In this document: positions 55,492 to 64,000 of the stretch, one piece after another
Position numbering within the stretch: position 1 is the first letter of the stretch
Layout of the letters: every line of letters begins with the position of its first letter
NCBI GenBank assembly: GCA_002785995.1
Contig: NHNV01000017.1
Coordinates: forward strand, 372,001-436,000
Origin: Mycosphaerelloides madeirae
Lineage: Eukaryota > Ascomycota > Dothideomycetes > Mycosphaerellales > Mycosphaerellaceae
Reading direction: 5' to 3'
DNA: 64,000 bases
Notes under the pieces: generated by a model
Databases searched by the model: none
What the model saw: only the letters and a program-made list of their open reading frames with translations
What the model was told of the DNA's origin: nothing
Position numbers and translations under genes: made by a program

Positions 55492-57221
55492 ATGTCGCTC
55501 TCCATGCCGGGCGCGCCCAACTCGGGCCTGTTCAAACCAGGATACCAGAAGTATGCCCCTCTCCAACAACACTTTCATGTGCACATTTATTTACGACGAA
55601 CAGCTACGACTCAGAGGATGGCGCTGTCATCAGGAACATCGACGCCTGCAGAACTATCGCCTCCACCGTGCAGACTTCTCTGGGTCCCTATGGCCGCAAC
55701 AAGATCGTCATCAACCACCTGCAAAAGATGATCCTCACAAACGACGCCGCAACGATCCTCAGAGAACTCGAAGTCGTGCATCCAGCCGCAAAACTCCTCG
55801 TCATGGCGTCACAACAGCAAGAGGCGGAGATGGGAGACGCTACGAATATGGTTATTGTGTTTGCGGGCGAGCTGCTGAAGAAGGCGGAGGACCTCATACG
55901 TATGGGCTTGAAGACGAGTGAGATTGTGCAGGGCTATGAGCGGGCTGGCAAGGCTGCGTTGGAGGCCCTGGAGGAGTTGGAGATTGATAAGGTGGAGGAT
56001 ATCCGGGATCGTGGCGAGTTGGCAAAGGCTCTGAGGACGGTCGTTGCGGCGAAGCAGTCTGGGTCGGAAGATATCTTGGCTGAGATGGTTGCTGCGGCTG
56101 TCTTGGCTGTGCTGCCCAAGAACCCATACAACTTCAACGTGGACAACATTCGGGTGGTCAAGATCATGGGTGGATCGCTGGAGCAGTCGAGAGTCGTTAA
56201 GGGTATGGTTTTCGGGCGCTCGCCTGATGGAACTGTCACGAAGGCTACAAAGGCGAAGGTCGGTGTTTTCAGCTGCGCGATCGACATTTCACAAACAGAG
56301 ACCAAGGGCACGGTTTTGTTGAAGAGTGGCAAGGAGCTGCTCAACTTCACCAAAGGAGAGGAGTCGCAGATGGAGAACACGATCAAGGAGCTCCATGATT
56401 CGGGCTTGCGCGTGGTTGTTGCTGGTAGCACAGTCGGCGAACTTGCGCTGCACTATCTGAACCGTTTCGGCATCCTCGTCATCAAGATCTTGTCCAAGTT
56501 TGAGCTCCGGCGGTTATGCAGAGTCGTTGGAGCCACGCCATTGGCTCGACTCGGTGCGCCCATGCCTGACGAGATGGGCAATGTTGACGTGGTTGAGACG
56601 TTGGAGATTGGAGGCGACCGTGTGACGGTATTCAGACAAGAGAACGAGCAGACACGGACAGCGACCCTCGTCCTCCGCGGCGCCACGCAAAACCACCTTG
56701 ACGACGTTGAGCGCGCAGTAGACGACGGCGTGAACGTCGTCAAAGCCATCACAAGAGACCCACGTCTAGTACCAGGCGCAGGCGCATCCGAGATGCAACT
56801 CATCGAGCGCATTACCGCCCTCGCTGACAAGACCTCCGGTCTAGCACAATACGCCATCCGCAAATACGCGGAAGCCTTCGAAGTCATCCCACGCACTCTG
56901 GCCGAGAGCGCCGGTCTTGACGCTACAGAAGTCCTCGCGAAGCTCTACACCGCGCACCATAACGCAGCCGCACCTAAGGACGACGAGGAAGACGGCCGGT
57001 GCATGGGCGTCGATCTCGATACCAGTAGCGGGCAGGGTACGGGCGTCATCGATGCTGAAGAGGAGGGTATTCTAGATTTGATGGTGACGAAGTCATGGGC
57101 CATTAAGTTGGCTACTGAGGCTGCGAGGACGGTGTTGAGTGTGGATCAGATTATTGTCGCAAGACAGGCGGGTGGTCCTAAGCCGCCGGGTCCGAACCCG
57201 AACTGGGATGAGGATGATTGA
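55492..57221 (+). CDS. CCT8: T-complex protein 1 subunit theta (CCT8)
   Basis: Exons 55492-55550 and 55604-57221 (53-nt GT-AG intron in phase 2) give 558 residues. This is one of eight subunits of the cytosolic chaperonin TRiC/CCT, which folds actin, tubulin and WD40 proteins. The theta-specific start MSLSMPGAPNSGLFKPGYQNY is followed by group II chaperonin ATP-site blocks: LGPYGRNKIV (~43), TNDAATILREL (~63) and GDATNMV with catalytic Asp98. The apical domain includes KIMGGSLEQSRVVKGMVF, and the C-terminal part has LVPGAGASEMQL and the conserved ATP-contact region near TSSGQGTGV. The acidic, Pro-rich C-terminus (GPNPNWDEDD) is characteristic. The early intron after the first 19 codons is typical of housekeeping fungal genes. 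Confidence 0.96.
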
Positions 57222-57436
57222 TTGATGGGTGAATGATTGGACGTGATGCATCAGAAAGCAAAGTGCTCAGGCATCAGTTGATGGCAGATACCCAATCTGA
57301 AATGCCAGAGTGTCTTCGCAACGATGAGGTCTTTGCTGGAATATGACAAGTCCATTCGTTCAGGTTACATGAACGCTGGGATGAAGTTGACCTCTCCACG
57401 AGACAGTTGAAAGCGGAAAACTCTAGTATTGCTAGG

Positions 57437-58900
57437 CTACCATATCATGACAGCAACCAACATCCCCAATACAACAGACCTTAATGAAACCCCATCCCTT
57501 CGACTCCCACCTCCGGTATACACTTCACTTCCCATACTACTTGGCACTTCAATTCCGGTACTACTCGGTCCTCCATCCCAAGCGCCATGCCCACGACTGG
57601 ACGTAATCGTTGGCAGCTCCAAAGTCGTCCTGGCGGCGCTTGGATCTATCGTTATAGTCTCTATTTCGTTCACCACAACCTCTAATATGCCGCTGGCGCT
57701 GGCTTGTGGTGCGATAAGACTTAGTGTCTCGCCATTGATCCTCACGGGGAAGCCGTTGAGGGAGAGAGTATTGCTTGAATCCAGGACGATGGCGGAAGGG
57801 TTGAGCATTTGGTAAGGGATTTCTTGTCCATCGATTGTTATGAAGCTTCCGGGTGATATGGGAGAGGCTATGAAGGTTGGTAAGAGGATGTCTCCGGGTG
57901 ATAGAGGAGAAGCCGATATGGTTGGCGAGGGTACATATCCGGAGACATTGGGGGTGTACGTGCTCGTTCGGCTATTCTGAACAGCGAAGATTTCTGTTGT
58001 TTCACGGTGAGGGATGGAGTAGGTGGTCCCATCGAGTGTTATGGGAGGGCCTCCCGGTGCAAGAGTTTGGGAGTTAATGATGTACCCCAAAGTCACCGGT
58101 GTTGTCTCTATCGCGACTTGGGTGATGGTCCTTGTCACTCCGTTGGCGAGGACTAAGATTGCAGAGCCAGAGGAGAGGGCAGAGTATGTCGTTCCATCGA
58201 TCGTGGTAGGGAGAACAGCTGGTATCGTTCGGGTTCGGCCATTGGCGATGAATTCAACACCTTGGCCATTGGGGAGATCAGAGTACATTGTATGCTCGTC
58301 GACAACAGCGGGTCCTCCTGGGATTGCCGTCTGAGTACCACCCACGAATCCTGCGTTGCCTTGCACAGCGGTCTCTACTGGTACATGCGTCTCAGCAGAA
58401 TACGTTGTCTGCCCATCGACAACAGCAGGTTCTCCTGGGACTGCCGTCTGAGTGCCGATCACGAATCCTGGGATCTCGGTAGGAGTAGGATTGCCTTGCA
58501 TAGCGCTCTCTGCAGGTACATCCGTCGTCGAGACCGCAGGAACCTCCAGCTCGCTCTCACTGACTTCGAGCACAGGGCCTTTAGGTGAAGGCGTAAAAAC
58601 TCCAAATGTCACCGTGAGCGTCGACTCCAACAGATCTGTTACTCTGCTCTTCTGAACAGGTTGGAGCGCGGAGGTATGATCCGGGTTTTCGAGAAGATGA
58701 GTCGGCATGGAGTCTATAAGGTCCGTAACTGTTGACTTTCTTACAGGCGACTTCGGGCTTGGTGTTACCGTCTGATTTGGGTAAATGAATGAGATGGCTG
58801 TGCTTGTTGCTGTGCGAGTGCTGTTGCTGTATGATGCTGCTTCTGCGGAATTGCAAAGCAGGAGGAGGCTAACAAGCGTTTCCAAGTATGAGAGTCTCAT
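57437..58900 (-). CDS. Repetitive GPI-anchored Ser/Thr-rich secreted protein
   Basis: An intronless frame; the ATG at 58900 is preferred over an upstream non-ATG because it opens a signal peptide (MRLSYLETLVSLLLLCNSAEA); 487 residues. The chain is Thr/Ser/Pro/Val-rich with a degenerate repeat of ~35-55 residues built on T-Q-T-(A/L)-x-P-G-x-P-(A/P)-(V/I)-x-(V/L)-D-G-x-T-(T/M)-Y-S, present about five times between ~150 and 320. Other imperfect repeats are ILLPTFIASPISPG and KSxVTDLxES. The C-terminus has a small-residue region and a hydrophobic tail (SVVLGMLVAVMIW) fitting a GPI anchor. This pattern is common in ascomycete cell-surface proteins of unknown function. Repeat number may vary between strains. 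Confidence 0.82.
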   Translation of the reverse strand: MRLSYLETLVSLLLLCNSAEAASYSNSTRTATSTAISFIYPNQTVTPSPKSPVRKSTVTDLIDSMPTHLLENPDHTSALQPVQKSRVTDLLESTLTVTFGVFTPSPKGPVLEVSESELEVPAVSTTDVPAESAMQGNPTPTEIPGFVIGTQTAVPGEPAVVDGQTTYSAETHVPVETAVQGNAGFVGGTQTAIPGGPAVVDEHTMYSDLPNGQGVEFIANGRTRTIPAVLPTTIDGTTYSALSSGSAILVLANGVTRTITQVAIETTPVTLGYIINSQTLAPGGPPITLDGTTYSIPHRETTEIFAVQNSRTSTYTPNVSGYVPSPTISASPLSPGDILLPTFIASPISPGSFITIDGQEIPYQMLNPSAIVLDSSNTLSLNGFPVRINGETLSLIAPQASASGILEVVVNEIETITIDPSAARTTLELPTITSSRGHGAWDGGPSSTGIEVPSSMGSEVYTGGGSRRDGVSLRSVVLGMLVAVMIW

Positions 58901-59907
58901 GTTGGCTTGGGTATCCAGAGAAACGAATGATGGGAACGAGAGAGATGTCTGCCACACATCGCCTCCACGACGTAGTAACTGCTTGGCTTTTCATATTTTC
59001 AAGGATGCCGTTGCGGCTGAACTCGCCAAGCACTTCAATCTCATCGCTGTCGAGTCGCAGAGGCATCTACCAAGACAACGATTCCATCGGCTCTGCCAAG
59101 TGTTCTTGAAGCCGAATCCTTCCAGGACGGAAAGTGTTGAACGGTTCGCGAAAGCTCGGGCTCTGGAGCCAAATTGCTTGACAAAGCCATCGCTATATTC
59201 TTGGCAGAACCCCTTTATATGATAGTGATGCGGCTGCCACTTCGCTCATTGAGTCTTCGTTGTCCTTGCTGCTTATAAACCATCATGGATCCTTCTTGGC
59301 ATTTTGAGACCTCCGACGATCAACGTCAGCGATGTTGGCGGCATACATGCTCTTCGCTGCTTTTCGTACCTTCTGCTCTTTTTTCGATGCCCGATCATTG
59401 ACCCAAGAAGATCCTGGTCAAGACAACACAGAGTCGTGAACCTACTCCAGTTCCCCGCTCAGCGTGGCCGCCGAACCAAGACCCCACGACCACACGTACC
59501 CAAAACAGCAATAAGCTATCCCATTACCACTTCCGGCTGGTGTACCTCAAATGATTTGTGAACGAGCGACACCGATCTTCCAATTACTCAACGACCATGG
59601 AGAGGACTCGCTCTTTGGGGTGTCTTTTTCCGAACGATCTGGTCGCCGGGCGAAATGGTTGTGCAGTAAAAGTAACTCTGGGGCCAGTATTGTTCCAGAA
59701 AGGGCGTTTGTGTCATCTCATGAGGCGTCACCCGTGCCTCATCCGCCCACAAACATGGTGCTCCATAACGTATGGTAGAGCATCTACCGATGTTCCAAAG
59801 CTGACAGTCGAGAAGTCAAAAGCTGACGAACGAGCGGGCGCCGAGCAAGATATATAGCTGCATCTCCTTTGGCCTGTCTCCAACACGCACACCCACCCTA
59901 CAACACA
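58901..59907. other. Divergent intergenic region
   Basis: About 1 kb between the divergent GPI-protein and monooxygenase genes, with a TATA box near the latter. No supported coding sequence. Confidence 0.5.
59851..59856 (+). promoter_or_regulatory. TATA box of the monooxygenase gene
   Basis: TATATA lies 52 bases upstream of the ATG at 59908, and the following leader is CA/AC-rich as in many fungal 5' ends. Confidence 0.5.
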
Positions 59908-61795
59908 ATGGCAGAGCCTCAAGTCGACGTCTTCATCTGCGGCGCAGGCCCTGTAGGCCTCGTCCTAGCCTACCATCTGAACCGCCTCAACATCTCCACA
60001 TACATCATCGATACAGCAAACAAAAGCTCTTCCGACTTCCCAATGTACGGTCGAGCCTGTACACTCCTACCGCGAACCCTGGAGATGCTTGACCAACTCG
60101 AGCTGTACGACGATCTCGCACAAGTCGGTCTCGCCTCCAGCCGCCACTTCATCTATCGAGATGGAAAGAGGATTCCTGGCCGAGACTTCAACACAGATCC
60201 TGGAGACAAGACTTTCTTCGATTTCAATTTGAATATTCGCTTGAAATTCTCAGAGGATATCTTCCGGTCGAAGTTGAGGGATTTGGGAGTGGAGGTCCAT
60301 GCGCCCTTGAAAATGACGGGATACTCCTTAGATGAGGCCGTATATGATGACTACAAGATTTCCGTCACTTGTGAGAATCTCAAAGGCGAGATCACTCGAG
60401 TCCGGTCCAAGTACATCGTGGGCGCGGACGGTGGAAGTAGTGCAGTCCGGAAAATAGCTGGGGTTCCCTTCCCTGGGCTCCACAAAGCTCGGCATTGGGT
60501 GCGCATCGACGGCATGGTGAAGACCAATCTTCCAGAAGCTCGTCTGGGCTTTGGCTCTTTCGAGTCGCCCACACACGGTCAAGTCCTCTGGGTGGCCTTG
60601 GATCACGGCGCAACGCGGATCGGATACGTACTTAGCGACGAGCTGTTCAAAAAATACGGACAAAAGATGACCCAACAGCAAGCAGTGTATGAGGCCAAGC
60701 TCGCCTGTGCTCCTTTTGAGGTTGAATTTGAAGAAGTGCACTGGCATACAGTTTACGGCATCCAACAGCATGTCGCCGAACGTCTCGTCGACCGCTCCCG
60801 CATTATCCTCGCAGGCGATGCAGCGCATACGCACTCCTCGGCTACAGCGCAGGGTATGAATACGGGCATCCATGATGTAGTCAATCTCGGATGGCGTTTG
60901 GCCGGCGTCGTCAAGGGGTGGTACAAGCAGTCCGTGCTGGAGAACTATTCGGACGAGCGGCGTGCAGTAGCTCAGCAGCTGATTGACAACGACAAGACCC
61001 TCAGCATGCTGGTAGGCAGAGAAAAACCTGACAGTATGGCGGATCGTCCAGAGGATCCCATGGTGCTATTAAAGCAGTTCCTCGCCAGTATTTTCAGCTT
61101 CAACAACGGCCTGGGTATTGCGTACCAGAAGAATCTGCTGAATGATACGGATCATGCTCTGGCCACTCTTAAGACGAAGCCGGGTTCGCGTGGTCCTGAC
61201 GCTCTTGTCCGGTAAGTGCAAATTCTCGAAATAACCTCCCCGTCCATCGCGTAAGAGTCGCTAACGTCTCCGTAGAAAGCATGGCTTGCGCCAGCACACA
61301 GTCCGCCTGCATGAGATGACACGGTACAACGGCAAGTTTCGCGTGCTGGTTTTCGCAGGTCAGCCATCTTTGACCCTGCCGCTGCTTAAAACGCTCCGCG
61401 CCCACGTAGACAGGCACAGACATCGAATGGCACACGCGGCCGACTTCATCACCATCATCGAAGGCTTGGGCCAGGCGTTTGATGAGTATCTTGGTGTGCC
61501 AAAGTTCGGAAAGGCCTATTGGGACGTCGATGCAAATGCACATTGGACATATGGAGCAATAGAGAATCTAGGCGGTATCGTGGTGCTCAGGCCAGACGGA
61601 ATTCTTGGAGCCTCGGCACCGCTGGATGGCTTTGAGGACGTGTTGGTGCCATACTTTGAGCAGCTGGTAATAGAGAATGAGGCTCCGAAGCAATTTCCAA
61701 ATGGATCGACAGAAGTTGGTGAATTGACCAATCCCAATGAGAACAATTTGGAGTTCTCTATAAAGAGTTCTGATGTCGGGACGATCGAGTCCTGA
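59908..61795 (+). CDS. FAD-dependent aromatic monooxygenase, phenol 2-monooxygenase type
   Basis: Exons 59908-61211 and 61276-61795 (64-nt GT-AG intron) give 607 residues. This is a single-component class A flavoprotein hydroxylase using NAD(P)H and O2 on phenolic substrates. The Rossmann GAGPVG is at residues 12-17, an RA-containing FAD segment (GRACTLLPRTLEML) near 50, the DG-type motif GADGGSSAVRK near 175, and the second FAD motif GDAAHTHSSATAQGMNTG at ~303-320. The C-terminal ~170 residues form the thioredoxin-like dimerisation domain of phenol hydroxylases, including DANAHWTYGAIENLGGIVVLRPDG. No signal peptide is present. Possible roles are catabolism of plant phenolics or tailoring in secondary metabolism; the isolated context favours catabolism. 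Confidence 0.93.
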
Positions 61796-61867
61796 GTCGT
61801 AGTCATTGTACAAAATTGGTTTTCTAGGAGGCAAATTTGGTAAAGATCGACTAGTCAATCGATTCTT

Positions 61868-63154
61868 TCAGCCGTCATCGAGATCGTGTATTATCACGCT
61901 TCCAGCGTCACTCGGCAGTTCGGATGAGATCGAAGACGACGGGTAAACCGTTTCGAATTGGCGTTGGCGGAAATCATCAGACGTGTTACGAATGACAGAG
62001 CCAACACTCTCTTCGCTGCCAAAACAACGCTGTTCGTAAGGTGTTGCGTTTCGAGATGAAAGCATTTCGGGGGCGGTGACTGCGGTGACTGGGCTCATAG
62101 CGGTGGATGACGGAGAATAACCTCGCGGCGATGGAGTTCTTAAAGGCTCATACGCTGGTTTGTCGGGCGGAGATGGGGCTGATATTCCGAGATCTGCAAT
62201 ACACTCTCGCTGCCCGATTTGTACCCGGATCTCCTTTATGATAGCATCGTCCAGAGTGCCCATCCCAGAGAGCACTTCAGCAAAGGCTGCCATGAGGCTG
62301 TTGAAAGCGTCCGTCGGGACAGGTTGGCCAAGGAAACGGGCTCTCTCGTACTGTGTTAGGAAGTTTTGACCCACATTTGGGGGGTTGATGAGCCCCAGAT
62401 ATGACAATTGAGTCAAGTATTCTCGCAGAGCCATTTTTGCCGGACGTCTCAGAGCTTCGACCACAGTAGGATCAGCAGTTCGCGGCTCGTCTCGAGACGG
62501 AGTCAGAGTTGGATCTGCGGGTGCAAGTGAGACGGCTTGGGCTTCGATAAGATGAGGCAGCTCCTGAATAACATTGTCAAACTGGACCTCAGGCGTCTTG
62601 TTGTCGTCCGTGTGGCTTGGAGATGACCATCCAGGATGTTGCACATCTCCCCAAGGCGGATTCTGCGGATCCACTCGAATTTCAAGTCCGATCTCATAGT
62701 CATTCTTGGTGACGGTCTTCGTCTCTGGAGGAAGTATGCCTTCTTGCTCAGCCATCAAGAGCTCTCCATAGAGGTCTCTCGGTCTGCTCTCCCAAGCCAC
62801 AATGGCGCTTCTCTCCAGCTGTTTGACAATCATCTTTCGAATCGTGCTCCCGATCTCGCCCTCTTCGATCGGTATGTATGCCTTGCCGACGGCCGATAGT
62901 ACGGATCTGTTGGTGTACAGTCTGCCGCTGTAGACGACGATGGCTATGATTGCAGTAAGGATGTATCCGCCTCCAATCATGACAACATATTGAATCGCGT
63001 CTTGCTCAATGGCGCCATAGATCATAGCAATCGGGGTGATGGCGAGGAAGAGCAGGGTGACAAAGTACAGGAACGTGTACGTCAAGCTGTAGAAGACGCG
63101 GAAGAATGGGATGCGTGGCAGGCGTACGCGATAACCGGCGATTCGGTAGGCCAT
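61868..63154 (-). CDS. DLT1: Defect at low temperature protein 1 homologue
   Basis: An intronless 428-codon frame. Two TM segments near the N-terminus (~residues 20-42 and 52-75) follow a short basic segment (RIAGYRVRLPRIPFF). The cytosolic domain opens with SGRLYTNRSVLSAVGKAYIP and continues with GSTIRKMIVKQLERSAIVAWESRPRD, which match the fungal Dlt1 family (membrane protein required for growth in the cold in yeast; molecular role unknown). A LREYLTQLSYLGLINPPN block follows near residue 250, and the C-terminal ~110 residues are Ser/Pro-rich and disordered. It is convergent with the monooxygenase gene, with only ~70 bases between, and divergent from ATG3. Confidence 0.85.
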   Translation of the reverse strand: MAYRIAGYRVRLPRIPFFRVFYSLTYTFLYFVTLLFLAITPIAMIYGAIEQDAIQYVVMIGGGYILTAIIAIVVYSGRLYTNRSVLSAVGKAYIPIEEGEIGSTIRKMIVKQLERSAIVAWESRPRDLYGELLMAEQEGILPPETKTVTKNDYEIGLEIRVDPQNPPWGDVQHPGWSSPSHTDDNKTPEVQFDNVIQELPHLIEAQAVSLAPADPTLTPSRDEPRTADPTVVEALRRPAKMALREYLTQLSYLGLINPPNVGQNFLTQYERARFLGQPVPTDAFNSLMAAFAEVLSGMGTLDDAIIKEIRVQIGQRECIADLGISAPSPPDKPAYEPLRTPSPRGYSPSSTAMSPVTAVTAPEMLSSRNATPYEQRCFGSEESVGSVIRNTSDDFRQRQFETVYPSSSISSELPSDAGSVIIHDLDDG

Positions 63155-63628
63155 GGTCGTTGGCGGTCGGGGGAGTGTTGGAGAAGGGTGGATCGCAGCT
63201 TCCTTGCTGCTGGATAGTTGTGTTATCGCATATCAATCGTGTGGAGCGTAGTCTGGTAACCTTGGATTGGGGACTCGGAGGAGTGAATGGTTACAGATGG
63301 TAAAGGGTTGGGGAGTTGAGATGAAGATGCCATACCGGAAGGAAAGATGATATCACGCTAGCACCTAGCGTGGATTCGTTGGCACGTGTCAGCGATCGCG
63401 GGGTCATTTGGCAAGCGCGAGCCTCATTGCTCGTGATGGAGTGACCTGACCGGAGCTCACCACTTTCAGCTTGCTTCCAGGCAACGACAACGGCAAACTC
63501 GCAACCTACAACCACAAACACCTCAGCTCCTCGACTACCTCTACCGCATCCACAACTGACACCAGACCCGCCTTTCCGCCAACGTTGCAAACCCGATTTC
63601 CCCACAGCCCTCGTCAGTGGCTAGCAGC
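63155..63628. promoter_or_regulatory. Divergent DLT1/ATG3 promoter region
   Basis: 474 bases separate the divergent starts of DLT1 and ATG3, so both promoters must lie here. The ATG3-proximal half is CA-rich, as in fungal leaders. No specific site is assigned. Confidence 0.5.
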
Positions 63629-64000
63629 ATGCAGAACCTCATCCACACCATCATCGACCCGCTCCGGGACCGTTTCGCACCACTGAACCACAACTCGAAC
63701 TTCCGTAGCACCGGCCAGATCACCCCCGAAGAGTTCCAGGCTGCCGGCGACTTCCTCGTCTACAAGTTCCCCAGTTGGAAATGGGCAGATGCATCGACGC
63801 CTGCGCAGCGAGTCCCATACTTCCCGGCTGGCAAGCAGTATCTCGTAACGCGCGGAGTGCCATGTAGGAAGCGCATTAAAGCCGACGACTTCGCCGGTTC
63901 GGCGGACGGAGAAGACCAGCTTGTGCGCGACATGTTGAAAGAGACGGGAGCTGAGGTCGGTGGTGAGGATGATGGCTGGCTCAAGGCTGGCGGCGACGGC
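63629..64000 (+). CDS. ATG3: ATG3, E2-like enzyme for ATG8 lipidation (partial, 5' end only)
   Basis: The frame opens at the ATG at 63629 and runs off the right edge; 124 codons are visible, so the catalytic Cys lies outside the window. The start (QNLIHTIIDPLRDRFAP) is the amphipathic helix that senses curved membranes. The block FRSTGQITPEEFQAAGDFLVYKFPSWKW (quoted in parts: GQITPEEF, GDFLVYKFP) is diagnostic of Atg3, as are YFPAGKQYLVTRGVPCRKR and the beginning of the acidic flexible region (DGEDQLVRDM). Atg3 transfers Atg8 to phosphatidylethanolamine in autophagy. No intron is seen in the visible part. Confidence 0.95.
   Translation, partial: MQNLIHTIIDPLRDRFAPLNHNSNFRSTGQITPEEFQAAGDFLVYKFPSWKWADASTPAQRVPYFPAGKQYLVTRGVPCRKRIKADDFAGSADGEDQLVRDMLKETGAEVGGEDDGWLKAGGDG

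Noticed and set aside
1..64000. tRNA genes, CRISPR arrays, transposon ends
   Set aside because: Scanning by eye for T-loop and anticodon-stem patterns, regular spaced repeats and terminal inverted repeats gave nothing convincing; a tRNA or repeat search program would be needed to exclude them.

Overview
The window is nuclear DNA from a filamentous ascomycete (Pezizomycotina, probably Dothideomycetes; I cannot name the species). The grounds are short GT-AG introns (mostly 49-70 nt), typical fungal families (fungal rhodopsin/SAT4-type membrane protein, X325/BIM1 copper protein, multi-LysM protein next to a CBM18-GH18 chitinase, DLT1, ATG3), GPI-anchored Ser/Thr-rich secreted proteins and monocistronic genes on both strands. 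I saw no tRNA, rRNA, CRISPR array or intact transposon.

Layout. 0-24 kb is mostly ordinary. It holds an NFX1/ZNFX1-type helicase whose 5' part is broken, a DHA2-type MFS pump, a 1490-residue disordered protein, an F-box protein, a small GPI protein, an epoxide hydrolase, a proline-rich protein of unknown role, an X325/BIM1-like copper protein, a second MFS transporter and a two-exon tautomerase. 24.4-30.7 kb is largely relic DNA: a decayed rhodopsin-like membrane gene and a decayed CorA-like gene flank an intact CutC gene. 31-38.7 kb holds a GH53 galactanase, a DUF1989 protein with a large insertion and a Lys/Pro tail, a secreted Cys-rich protein and an unrecognised 485-residue protein. 39.3-49.1 kb is a divergent pair: a multi-LysM gene on the minus strand and a very large CBM18-GH18 subgroup C chitinase gene on the plus strand, both with stops and frameshifts. 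49.7-64 kb is intact again: a GST-like protein, a fungal protein of unknown role, CCT8, a repetitive GPI protein, a phenol 2-monooxygenase-type flavoenzyme, DLT1 and the start of ATG3.

How genes relate. Nothing here looks like a classic biosynthetic cluster. The coherent unit is the LysM/chitinase pair, which by family knowledge would bind and cut chitin; it appears to have decayed as a unit. Two copper-linked genes (X325 and CutC) lie within about 7 kb, with an MFS transporter between them. Intron-exon models were worked out by eye from GT/AG sites and reading phase; they have not been checked against transcripts.
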